Of a stretch of 64,000 bases of DNA, positions 10,395 through 19,900 are shown in pieces. Source of the stretch: an uncultured Chlamydia sp. (GTDB lineage: Bacteria; Chlamydiota; Chlamydiia; Chlamydiales; Simkaniaceae); contig CAMGYI010000001.1 of assembly GCA_946127115.1 (NCBI GenBank), forward strand, positions 251,439 through 315,438. The letters run 5' to 3'. A program made the position numbers and the translations under genes. Below the pieces are notes generated by a model, which had not been told where the DNA came from, searched no databases, and saw nothing but the letters and a program-made list of their open reading frames with translations. Position 1 is the stretch's first letter, and every line of letters begins with the position of its first letter.

Positions 10395-11330
10395 ATGTAT
10401 CGGCTAATCTTTCTTTTTTCGCTTCTTTTTATGACGTTTGCCTTTGCGCAAAATAAAGTTGAGGACGTTCGTATTCTGAATCTCCTCCCATACTTTGTAC
10501 AACCTCCTATGGTTGAACCGTACCTTCCCGATGATTTTTTTCTGGGAACGCAAGCAGATGATCCCTATTTTTCAAGAGGGTATTATTGGGGAAGTCGAGG
10601 GACTCTGGATGACTATTTTGAAGATGGTAGGAGTTTAAAGGGATGTTTGATCCGAGCTCAGGTATCTTCGACAGTGAAGCAAATAGGGCATGATCGTTTT
10701 TCTAACGATGGAAATACGCAGGCTTTGACTGCTTCTGGATTTACAGAGATTAGGGTTAATAAAGGAAAATGGGGGATTTTCCCCTACAGAGAACTCCTTG
10801 CAAAGGGACCCAAGGGAAGGCGTCATTTCCAGATGTGGGTTGGCCTAAATACTAATGAAGGTGCAACCCTCTATTTTCAGTTTATCTATCCTGAATATCT
10901 CAACGAACCGACTCAAACACAAAAGAGCACCTGGTCAAATTTTGTAAAAAAAACCGATCTTATGTGCTTAAATGATCTCATGGTCGCGCGCGCGCAGATG
11001 ATTGCTCCTGATTCTTCTATGGAAGGAAAGCTTGAAACAGCGATTGGCCTTCGAATAGAGAAGCGACGGTGGGATCAAAAGCTGTTTATTCAAGCTGAAA
11101 ATGTTCGAAGCTTTTTTGTTCTCCATGTACAAGAAAATAACTTTTTTACTAATTTTTCGCTGCGCCAACCATATATCGAAATTGAAGCCCTTTTGGAGCT
11201 GAAAGAAGAGGAGATAACCCGAGAGAAACTGAGGAGCTCTTATCAGATCGTTGACACTTTTTTATTTGATTCTAAGATGTTGCAAATTAACCGCTTCAGA
11301 GAAGAAGGTAACGCCATTCTTTTTCATTGA
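10395..11330 (+). CDS. Secreted hypothetical protein
   Basis: 311 aa with N-terminal signal peptide MYRLIFLFSLLFMTFAFAQ; SD-like GAGGAGG upstream region. Confidence 0.7.
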   Translation: MYRLIFLFSLLFMTFAFAQNKVEDVRILNLLPYFVQPPMVEPYLPDDFFLGTQADDPYFSRGYYWGSRGTLDDYFEDGRSLKGCLIRAQVSSTVKQIGHDRFSNDGNTQALTASGFTEIRVNKGKWGIFPYRELLAKGPKGRRHFQMWVGLNTNEGATLYFQFIYPEYLNEPTQTQKSTWSNFVKKTDLMCLNDLMVARAQMIAPDSSMEGKLETAIGLRIEKRRWDQKLFIQAENVRSFFVLHVQENNFFTNFSLRQPYIEIEALLELKEEEITREKLRSSYQIVDTFLFDSKMLQINRFREEGNAILFH

Positions 11331-11402
11331 CAATTTCTTTATAAATCCTTATTATCGCGTCCCATATTTAGTTAGATTTAGATAATGTAAGGAGAGTTTA
11401 AG

Positions 11403-12023
11403 ATGAGTATTGACGCAGTCAGCGAAGGTTTCACAGTTCCTGAGCATGAAGAGTTTGAGGTTCGCCCAGAAAAGCATTATTTTTCTAAAACATTTACAGT
11501 CCTTAAAGGAAATTGGCCTGTGGCAGTCATTTCAACAAATCGGTTTTCATATAGTTTTTTCCGGTTCTTTGACTTGAGAATGCACTTTACCGTTTGCGAT
11601 AGCAAGACTGGTGAGGAAGTCGCTCATGCCATTAAGAATTATGGGTTTACACCACGAGGAATCTGGAACCTTTCCTTTTTAGGGTGGTTTCGTCCACACA
11701 CCCTTGCAGACTTTGATCTTTATGATAAAGAGGGGACATATATTGGGTGTATTGATGGACGAGTGCTTGATATTAGTAAGGCCCGATTTGATTTTCAGGA
11801 TGCAGAGAGGAATGTTATTGCTTATGCAAGACAAGAAAACACCCAGCTCATAATCAAAGATGAAAAGACAGATGCCCCTGTAGGCTTTCTAAAGAGGCAT
11901 TTTGAGGTTGGAACAGAAGACACATGGAAAATGGAGCTGACGTCTAAGCTTGATCGCCGTATTGCTCTCGTCTTTGCTGCCTTTGTTGTTCATAATCAGG
12001 GTTACTTCTTAAGGGATATCTAA
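11403..12023 (+). CDS. Hypothetical protein, possible Tubby C-terminal-like / LURP-one-like fold
   Basis: Beta-rich pattern with short repeating segments and C-terminal hydrophobic helix (RRIALVFAAFVVHNQGYF); SD aaggagag before ATG. Confidence 0.6.
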   Translation: MSIDAVSEGFTVPEHEEFEVRPEKHYFSKTFTVLKGNWPVAVISTNRFSYSFFRFFDLRMHFTVCDSKTGEEVAHAIKNYGFTPRGIWNLSFLGWFRPHTLADFDLYDKEGTYIGCIDGRVLDISKARFDFQDAERNVIAYARQENTQLIIKDEKTDAPVGFLKRHFEVGTEDTWKMELTSKLDRRIALVFAAFVVHNQGYFLRDI

Positions 12024-12049
12024 TATTGTTTCTAAAAAATAGAGAATAT

Positions 12050-12400
12050 TTATCTAAAGGATGATATTGCTAGTTCTTGATACCGATTAAACATTGTTAG
12101 GTTCGCAAAGGCGTACCACAGCTTGAAAGTCATGTCAACTGTCTCCACTATTTTAGAGATGACTTTTGTTCTTCTGATCATTCTCCCGAGGTGGTGCCGA
12201 GTATTGTCATTGTCTTGCTCTATAGTACCCATGTCGGTCTCCCTAAAAGCACATGTTGCCTTTGAAGGAAAAATATTGCTCAATTCCCTCATCCCCACAA
12301 CAAGCAGCGGGGTATTTTGAGATTTCCCTTTGGGATCGGCTGCGGTGAGGAATCTAATGTGTCCATAATCCGCCCTTGTGGCAAGCCAGGGAAAAAGCAC
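12050..12400 (-). pseudogene. Degraded IS1-like transposase fragment
   Basis: IEQDNDNTRHHLGRMIRRTKVISKIVETVDMTFKLW resembles the C-terminus of IS1-family transposases (NLRxxLxRxxRRTKxxSK); no full-length ORF. Confidence 0.6.
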
Positions 12401-12483
12401 AAATTCTATTTTTTTGATTAACGTCTTGTAAATATTTTCACGAATCTTTCATAATCAATCGGAGCAAATTTAGGGAGGTTTTT

Positions 12484-14439
12484 ATGCCATCAATATCTGG
12501 ATGGGTTCAAACACCAGTAAATATTAATATGGAAGAATCTCCTGGTCAAAAAAGATTAATTTTTTTCAATGTTAGCTTTAATGGCGCAACTTGGGGAACG
12601 GGAGTTCCTGTTCTTGAGCGAATAAAAGGATCAACTTTGAAAGCAGAAACTTTAGGATTCTTGGAAGATAAATTAAAAGAAATAGCTGAAAACTTTGAGA
12701 GAGCTTTTGGTCAGTCATGTGCTTTTCAAAAATTTAGAGCATTACAAAAAAAGTCAAATCAAACTCCTTTAGAAGCTTATATCAATCTTTACAGCAGTCC
12801 TGCAAATATGGGAAGATATATGGACGGACAACCTAGAGATTCTGAGAAATCAGTTGAAATATATATGCGAGATATTGCGCGTTGGGGGCCAATTGATGGT
12901 ATTATAAGTCTTTCTTACGATACAGCAACTCCTTGGACAGGAATGTTGGGATATTCTATTCCTAAAGAAGAAGATTCTCCTCCTGTAATTTTAGGTCGAA
13001 TCGCAAATGGGGAAGGAAGGGTTAAAGGATATTCTGAGTCAGGACTAGTCCTTTCAGAAAGTCAAAAGGGGCAAGGTTTTGGGAAAGATGGCCTTGTAGC
13101 ACTTCTTGTTCATGCTTGGTTGTTTTCCAAACTTGAATTCCCTGTAAATGGCCAACCTGTTACGCGCTTCACAGCGACAATTTCTCCTGAAAACGAAAAG
13201 GCACAAAGATTAATCCGAGAAATTAATAGCTCTTTGCAAGAAAAGGTCATAACAATTCAAAATCCTACTCCTGATTTTAAACCATATGGTCTAAATGCTC
13301 CTCGAGACCTTTATGGAATAAACACAATTGATATTGAAAGAATTTTAGGCCTCGTTGTTTCTCAAGACAAAATTACTATTAATGGTAAATCTGTTCCTGA
13401 ATTCTTAAATTTAAAGTATTTTTATATCTCATCTCTTCCTCTTCCTATTCAAACAGTTAAAAGGCATCCTTGTCTCTCTTATTCACAACAAAATATCCGT
13501 ATCCTACCTGGATTTTCCATTAAAGAAACGGAGCCAGTAGAGCAAATTATTTTTTTACATATCCCTAAAACGGCAGGGACTAATCTAGATGCGATTGCAG
13601 ATATTATGAGCCAAAGACAAAAAAAATTTCATTATCAGCGATTAGGAGTTCCTCGTGTGGAAGGAAAATCTCCAAACCTGATTACTAAAAATTGGATTGG
13701 GGGACTAAAGCAGTTAGAAGACAACCCAGATTTGCTTGGCAATGTCAATACACCTTTTTTTCTTACAGGTCATTTTCCTTACGGACTTCATCAGTATTTT
13801 CTACAATCATCAAAATATGTAACTTTGATCCGCCATCCCGTTCAGCGTGAACTTTCCGATGCAAATTTTGCGTATCAGCGGGGATATATTAAAAAAAGAG
13901 ACTTCAACAATTATCTAAAGGATCGGATGATAGACAATCCGCAAGTTCGTTTAATTGCTGGGAAAGAGTATGTCGGGATTCCCTGCACTGAGGAAACATT
14001 CGAAAAAGCTAAAGAAAATATTGAACGCGACTTTTTACTGGTAGCTCCTTTTGAAGAAGTGGATACTTTTATTCAGTTTTTGGCGAGCATACAAGGGTGG
14101 GGAAGCTGTGCATATGCTCCTATGCAGATCACGAAGAAAAAAGTAAAGGAGGGGAATGACACCGGGCTCATTGATAGTTTAGAAGATAAACATAAATGGG
14201 ATCTAAAACTGTATGAATGGATTAAAACTCGCTTTAGTCGATGGAAAGCAGAAGAGAACTTCACCCCTAAAAGCTTATCTCCTGATGAATTGATTATAAC
14301 CCTGAAGCCAGACTATTTGACAAATCGTAATTCTATTTTTATGTCTGTTTCTGATATCGACTCTTATAATCAGAAACATGAAAAAGACTTGTTTTTAGAA
14401 CAAGAGCAATCACTGATTGGGCTTTCCCCAAAAAAGTGA
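12484..14439 (+). CDS. Two-domain protein: N-terminal GNAT-like region plus C-terminal sulfotransferase-like P-loop domain
   Basis: VLSESQKGQGFGKDGLVALLVHAWL (GNAT acetyl-CoA-loop-like); IIFLHIPKTAGTNLDAI (5'-PSB-like P-loop) and YVTLIRHPVQRELSDANF (3'-PB-like) as in sulfotransferase family 2. Confidence 0.7.
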   Translation: MPSISGWVQTPVNINMEESPGQKRLIFFNVSFNGATWGTGVPVLERIKGSTLKAETLGFLEDKLKEIAENFERAFGQSCAFQKFRALQKKSNQTPLEAYINLYSSPANMGRYMDGQPRDSEKSVEIYMRDIARWGPIDGIISLSYDTATPWTGMLGYSIPKEEDSPPVILGRIANGEGRVKGYSESGLVLSESQKGQGFGKDGLVALLVHAWLFSKLEFPVNGQPVTRFTATISPENEKAQRLIREINSSLQEKVITIQNPTPDFKPYGLNAPRDLYGINTIDIERILGLVVSQDKITINGKSVPEFLNLKYFYISSLPLPIQTVKRHPCLSYSQQNIRILPGFSIKETEPVEQIIFLHIPKTAGTNLDAIADIMSQRQKKFHYQRLGVPRVEGKSPNLITKNWIGGLKQLEDNPDLLGNVNTPFFLTGHFPYGLHQYFLQSSKYVTLIRHPVQRELSDANFAYQRGYIKKRDFNNYLKDRMIDNPQVRLIAGKEYVGIPCTEETFEKAKENIERDFLLVAPFEEVDTFIQFLASIQGWGSCAYAPMQITKKKVKEGNDTGLIDSLEDKHKWDLKLYEWIKTRFSRWKAEENFTPKSLSPDELIITLKPDYLTNRNSIFMSVSDIDSYNQKHEKDLFLEQEQSLIGLSPKK

Positions 14440-14511
14440 CAACTTTTGAATTTGAAGGTGTCAGATCAAGTCTTGGCTATTATATGTCATGAGATGGTAT
14501 CCTATCTTTGT

Positions 14512-14662
14512 AGGTAATTTCTTAGGAATTCGATTTTTGCTTCACCAAAATCTTGAATATCTTCCCAACTTTCAGCATCACAAATTTTTGAACATAAAGT
14601 AGTCAAAAGAATTTCACTTAAGGGATAAAGCTTATGGCGCTCGATTCGAGGAGCTTCTAGTT
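14512..14662 (-). pseudogene. ISAs1-family transposase N-terminal remnant
   Basis: Minus-strand translation EAPRIERHKLYPLSEILLTTLCSKICDAESWEDIQDFGEAKIEFLRNYL matches the DPRxxRxKxxxLxxIL...CGAESWEDIxxFG pattern of ISAs1 (H-repeat-associated) transposases. Confidence 0.7.
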
Positions 14663-14860
14663 CTGTAGAAAAATACTATCAAACAAAAATCTTCTGTCAC
14701 TGTTATCAGACCTTCCTAGGGTATTCCTCAAAGGAGCATGACACAATGTTAAGTAAATTTTAATGCGTTAGCCCGGCTTACAAAGCAAGAGTTATTGAGT
14801 AAAAAAAATGATTCAACTAACATGCTTTGTTCCGAAACATACAAGAAGGAGAAATAAATT

Positions 14861-15442
14861 ATGACGTTTAAACAACCTGACCTCCCATATGACTTAAAAG
14901 CATTGGCTCCCTTTGTTTCTGAAGAACAAATGGACTATCATTATAACAAGCATCATGCTGCATATTTCAAGAAGTTGAATGGTCTTGTAGAGGGGAAACC
15001 AGAGGGTGATAAGGACCTGGATACCGTCGTCAAAGAATCGACTGGAGGTGTTTTCAATAACGCTGCTCAGGCATGGAATCACACTTTTTTCTGGAATTGC
15101 ATGTCGCCAAATGGTGGTGGAAAACCAAGAGGAGAGATGCTCAGCGCTATTGAGAGAGACTTTGGAAGTTTGGATGAATTCATGAAGAAGTTTTCCGATA
15201 GCGCAGCCACTCTTTTTGGATCCGGATGGGCTTGGCTTGCATCAGATAAGTGGGGAAAGCTTGAAATTATGCCTCTAAGCAATGCTGATACACCTCTAAA
15301 ACATGGAAAAACCCCCATTCTTACCTTGGATGTGTGGGAGCACGCGTACTATATTGATTATCGCAATGAACGTCCTCGATTCATAGAGCAGTTTCTCGAT
15401 GTTATCGATTGGGATTTTATCTTCAAGTGTTACAAAGGATAA
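14861..15442 (+). CDS. sodB: Fe/Mn superoxide dismutase
   Basis: LPYDLKALAPFVSEEQMDYHYNKHHAAYFKKLN; NNAAQAWNHTFFW; DVWEHAYYIDYRNERP. Confidence 0.96.
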   Translation: MTFKQPDLPYDLKALAPFVSEEQMDYHYNKHHAAYFKKLNGLVEGKPEGDKDLDTVVKESTGGVFNNAAQAWNHTFFWNCMSPNGGGKPRGEMLSAIERDFGSLDEFMKKFSDSAATLFGSGWAWLASDKWGKLEIMPLSNADTPLKHGKTPILTLDVWEHAYYIDYRNERPRFIEQFLDVIDWDFIFKCYKG

Positions 15443-15444
15443 TC

Positions 15445-15828
15445 ATGACCGATAAGACAAAACTCCTCCGACTTCTTGATGATCTGTCCGACAAGCAGAA
15501 AGAGGTGAGTCGGTGCCACGATTATTACGAGGCGCTTGAAAAGGAAATCGAAAGCAAAAAGGTTGGTTTATCTAATCCAGAGGATTATGCAGAACTCGAA
15601 AAGATTGTAGCTGTTCTGAATCGTGAATATGGGGCAAAGAGCGACCTCTTGATGAAGGAACTCAATGAAAGTTTAATCAAGGGACATGATCTTTCTAAGA
15701 AGATTGGAAAAGAAATTGCCCACGATTTTAAGAAGCTTTGGGATTATATGACGCGGTCAATGAGTACAGAAGTTCAACTCGATCGAGTTTTACGTGATAT
15801 TGACTATCTAAAAAAAGAGTTATTTTAA
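15445..15828 (+). CDS. Hypothetical coiled-coil protein
   Basis: ATG at 15445 (MTDKTKLLRLLDDLSDKQ) just after sodB; charged helical composition. Confidence 0.6.
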   Translation: MTDKTKLLRLLDDLSDKQKEVSRCHDYYEALEKEIESKKVGLSNPEDYAELEKIVAVLNREYGAKSDLLMKELNESLIKGHDLSKKIGKEIAHDFKKLWDYMTRSMSTEVQLDRVLRDIDYLKKELF

Positions 15829-15891
15829 CCCCCTTGTCAATATTTTAGGAATTTATTACAAGATGCTTGGATGGTTTAGTAAAGATGCCCA

Positions 15892-16791
15892 ATGCAAATT
15901 CGACAGTCTAAAAATGTTTTCGTAATATTCTCTCTTTTTATTTTTACAATGTCTACGCATCTGTTTGGAGATAACGAATGCTCTGTTCTTGATATCAAAA
16001 GATATAAAGTTCCAGATAGCTTAGAGGTAAGAAACTATGAGGATGTGACTCTAGATTGTGGGGAAAATGGGGAAGCGCTTTTTACAATCAGCCTTCCCGA
16101 GAACATTCCGCCTGAGGGACTTCCTTGTTTTCTGATCGTTGGAGGACTAAAAACAGGTCGAGAAAGTCTTCAGTTTATCCCTGATCACGGGAAGTATGCT
16201 CTTATTGCCTACGAATACTCTGATATGCTAAAAAAACTCCATAAGGTAAATGTTTTATGGCACCTTTATACAGTTCGAAAGGCAATGTTAGAAGTCCCTT
16301 CTGAGCTGATTGGCATCCTAAAATATCTTTATGATCAGCCCTGGGCTAATGATCAGCCGATTAGTTTGATGGGGTATAGTTTTGGTGCAACCTTCATACC
16401 TGTGACCTATGTTAAAGCCGAAGAAAAAAGGATGGATCTAGGTCCAGGAGTATTATGCTATGGGGGGGCAGGGATCTATTGCTTATTTAAAGCAAATGTT
16501 CTTGTGCCAAAGTTTTTAAAGGACCCGGTTTCTTCTATGGCAGCGGCAGCTTTTAGGTCGATTGACCCAATTCTTTATGCGCCTAGGATGAAGGGTGATT
16601 TTCTGATCCTTAACGGAATCTATGATTCACAAATCCCAATGGAATGCGCAGAGCGTCTCCAGAATTTGGTTCCAGAACCAAAAACAATCATTAATCTAGA
16701 AACCGAGCATATGCATCCTTCAAATGCGGAGCTCAACCTAAGGTTGATCAATATTAGTCGAAAATGGCTTGACGAGAAACGTAAAAAATAA
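15892..16791 (+). CDS. Alpha/beta hydrolase, secreted or membrane-anchored
   Basis: Signal-like N-terminus; SLMGYSFGAT nucleophile elbow (GYSFG); downstream D and H motifs. Confidence 0.75.
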   Translation: MQIRQSKNVFVIFSLFIFTMSTHLFGDNECSVLDIKRYKVPDSLEVRNYEDVTLDCGENGEALFTISLPENIPPEGLPCFLIVGGLKTGRESLQFIPDHGKYALIAYEYSDMLKKLHKVNVLWHLYTVRKAMLEVPSELIGILKYLYDQPWANDQPISLMGYSFGATFIPVTYVKAEEKRMDLGPGVLCYGGAGIYCLFKANVLVPKFLKDPVSSMAAAAFRSIDPILYAPRMKGDFLILNGIYDSQIPMECAERLQNLVPEPKTIINLETEHMHPSNAELNLRLINISRKWLDEKRKK

Positions 16792-16903
16792 CGATTACGC
16801 CGTTCCTAAAAAATAGAGTCGTAAATTATGAGAGTGTTTACTTAAAAGAAGAAGCCCGGGCGCAATTTCTCAGGAGCTGGAAAAGATTGCACCAGCACCA
16901 GAA

Positions 16904-19900
16904 TTAGGGTTGGGGGTTCCAGGGAAAAGGAGTTTTTGGGCGAGGAACGTCTGATTGATCATCGGCAAGATCGCCGACTGCGCCAAGGACTTGTCCCCAG
17001 ATTCCTGCCTTCGGAGCAATTTGCTTGCGTGCGATAAGAAAAGCAATCTTTCCAGTAGCAATGCCTGTATCGATTTCGACATTGCCAAAAGGGCCTTTAA
17101 CGGGAACCTTCAAAACGTAGTTACTATCGATTCCTTGGATTTCTAGGGCAGAACGGAGTGCTTGGGCTGTTAGACCGAGGGTCATGGCAACGTAGCGTTT
17201 TGGAAAGCGGATATTTCCCCATAAACAGACTTGATAAGCCTTATTATAGAGAATTTCAGTTCGGTTAAGATACATTTTTCCTCTATTCATATTGAACTCC
17301 GCAGGGGCGAACCAGAGGGAGACGTTTCCTTTACTTTCAAACTTAAAGAGTCCTCCTAGTTCTGAAGTGCTGCCAATATTTTTACAAAGGATCTGGCCAA
17401 GATCGAGTTGTCCATGTTTAAAACTCATATTCTTTATATGAAGATCTTTTAGTGGAACGTTAAATCCCTCATCGTGGACATAGAGAGTGATGGGTTTTTC
17501 CATCGCCACTACAACTAGATTAGCACTTTTTTCAAGAATGTCATTGAGCTGGGGAGTCACAGTAAATACTGCTTTAAGTGAGTCTTCTAGATAGAGAACT
17601 TCATTAGAAATGATTCCAGAAAAATCAGCTCGGCATGCTGATGCATCTACATTCATTCTTATTTTTCCTTGGCTTTTTTCTACTTCTGCATCAAAGGTAG
17701 CATTAAACAGATCGCCAAGAAAAGCTGAAGGGGGAAAGTCAGAAGCCTTATCAAATCTCGAAAGGGCATCAACAAAAACACTGGGAAGGTTTCTGACACG
17801 TGCGTGGATTGAGGTGGAGATATCTTTGAAATCAAGGGTTCCAGCACTTGAGAGAAAGTCTTTTATTGTTCCAGAGCCTTGAATCTCTCCGCTTTTTCTT
17901 TCCCCAAGTGGAGATATATTTCCATTAACCTTAAAGGTAAGGGGGGTATTTCCTGCCTGGTTTTTTGCAATATCGAAGTCGAACTTTTCAAGCACGGTAG
18001 CAGCACCTGTTCTGCTTTGTGTTAGTTTGAGATTGTCAATGTATACATTCGTATTGAATTGACTACCAAAGAGATCAAAGTCAGGTTTTGGGAATCCTTG
18101 GCCCTGGTCCTTCAAAGGAACAGAAAAGGGGGAGATTTGTATTTTAAGCACTCCCGATCCATCGACAATAAAGAGAGGGTTATTGGATGCAATCTGCTGA
18201 TTGGGGTTGCGCCATCTGCAGAAGGCATTGTATGATTTTTCACTTAAATTCCATCGAATTTTCAGAGGTTTTCGAGGGCTGCGGAGCTCTAATGTTTTTC
18301 CTACATAAAAAGCACCATCAAGCGTAAAGCCGCTGCTTTCAATTTGAATATCGAGATTTTTCCTTTCTCCAACCGCTGCTATTGCATACTTTAGGTCAAG
18401 AGAGGGACCGATTAAATCAGGGAGGTGTCCTCGCGTTCTGAAAAAGACATCAGCAATTTGGGAAGAGAAATTGTTTAAAGATACTCTGACTGTGCTGGGA
18501 GAGGATATAAGCTCTGATGCCTTTCCATTTCCGACTAGTGTGAGCTCGAGCTTCCCCGCAGTGCTGCTATTTTCAAGAGCGTCTCCTTCAAAATGGACGA
18601 CATGTATATTCCCCCCCCCATTGAGATCAAAATCCACCTGAACATTTTCAAAGTTAAAAGGATAGTGGTTTACTGGATTTACCATATCGAGGTTGGCAAT
18701 CTTTCCAACTCCTTTTACAGATAGAGAAGAAAAGACCTCTTTTTTTAGGGGAATTTGACTTGGTTTGATTTCTAATTGAAGAGGTGTTGTTTTGGTCAAT
18801 AGAGGGTATTCGCTTTCCCCAGAGAGGGTGGGATTAATTTGTGAGGGTTCCAAAAGGAAGGTCATTTTCAACCCTTTTGTCAAAACAAGAGTGTTTTTTT
18901 CTATCGCTGCAGCAATGTCCCCTTTAAATTTCCGCCCATCTAAAGAGATGTTAAGAGGAGAAATTTCAAATTTATCACCAATTTTTGTTTTCCCGCTGGC
19001 TTTAACACCTACATTTTTTCCTAAAATCGAATATCCCCATGTTTGGTCCTGATAGTCAAGAGTTGTGGATCCATCAAATTGAAAGGAACCTAGAGAAGTT
19101 CCTTCAAGGTTCACACAAAGGGATAGAAGGCTAGCATTTCCAAGTGCAAAAAGATTGATTACTTCTATTTGTTTTGAAGTAAGATTAAGATCGAAATTAG
19201 TATTCTGAAGAATGAACCTTTCTTCGCTTATAGGAATCGAAAGAGCGTTTAACGTCCCCTCGATTTTAAAAGGATGCATGAAATTTTCGCAGAGATTCGG
19301 GGTGACTAAGTAGGTAAATGTTGAAGGTTTTGTGAGCCTTGCGACATCGCTGAGAGTAAAGGAGGTATTCTGGAAATTAAGGAGAGGAGTCTTTCCATTT
19401 AGCGTAATGCTATTTTGGGTTTTAGCAATTTCTCCTGAAAAGGCATCTCCAAGATAAGCTACAAGAGAATGCTTAGAAAAATGATCAACAAGAGAGAGAG
19501 GGAGATTGTCAATATTTAAATTGAGAATTGGATAGGAGGGATTTTTTAAAATGTTCTGGATTGAAAAGGTCCCGCTAATGGAGGACTGGATACCCGTTTG
19601 ATACTGCATGGTGCTTTTCAAACGCATTTGAATGAGCTCCTTTAATACCGCTGCTCTAAAATTTGCGTTGAGTTCATCAATACTAAGGGTTTTTTGAATT
19701 TCACCTAGGAGAAATTGCCCTCCAGAAAAATAGAGACTTCCAACAACGGTTGTCTGGCTAAAATCAAAACGGTTCCGAGCAAATGGGACAGAACCTTCTT
19801 CAATCCGAATCTCGGTTTGGGCATCATTTTGGAGAGAGACGTTCTTATTGAAGTGGTTAAATAGAAGAGGATTTAAGGTCAGGGCGACTCTTCCTGGAGC

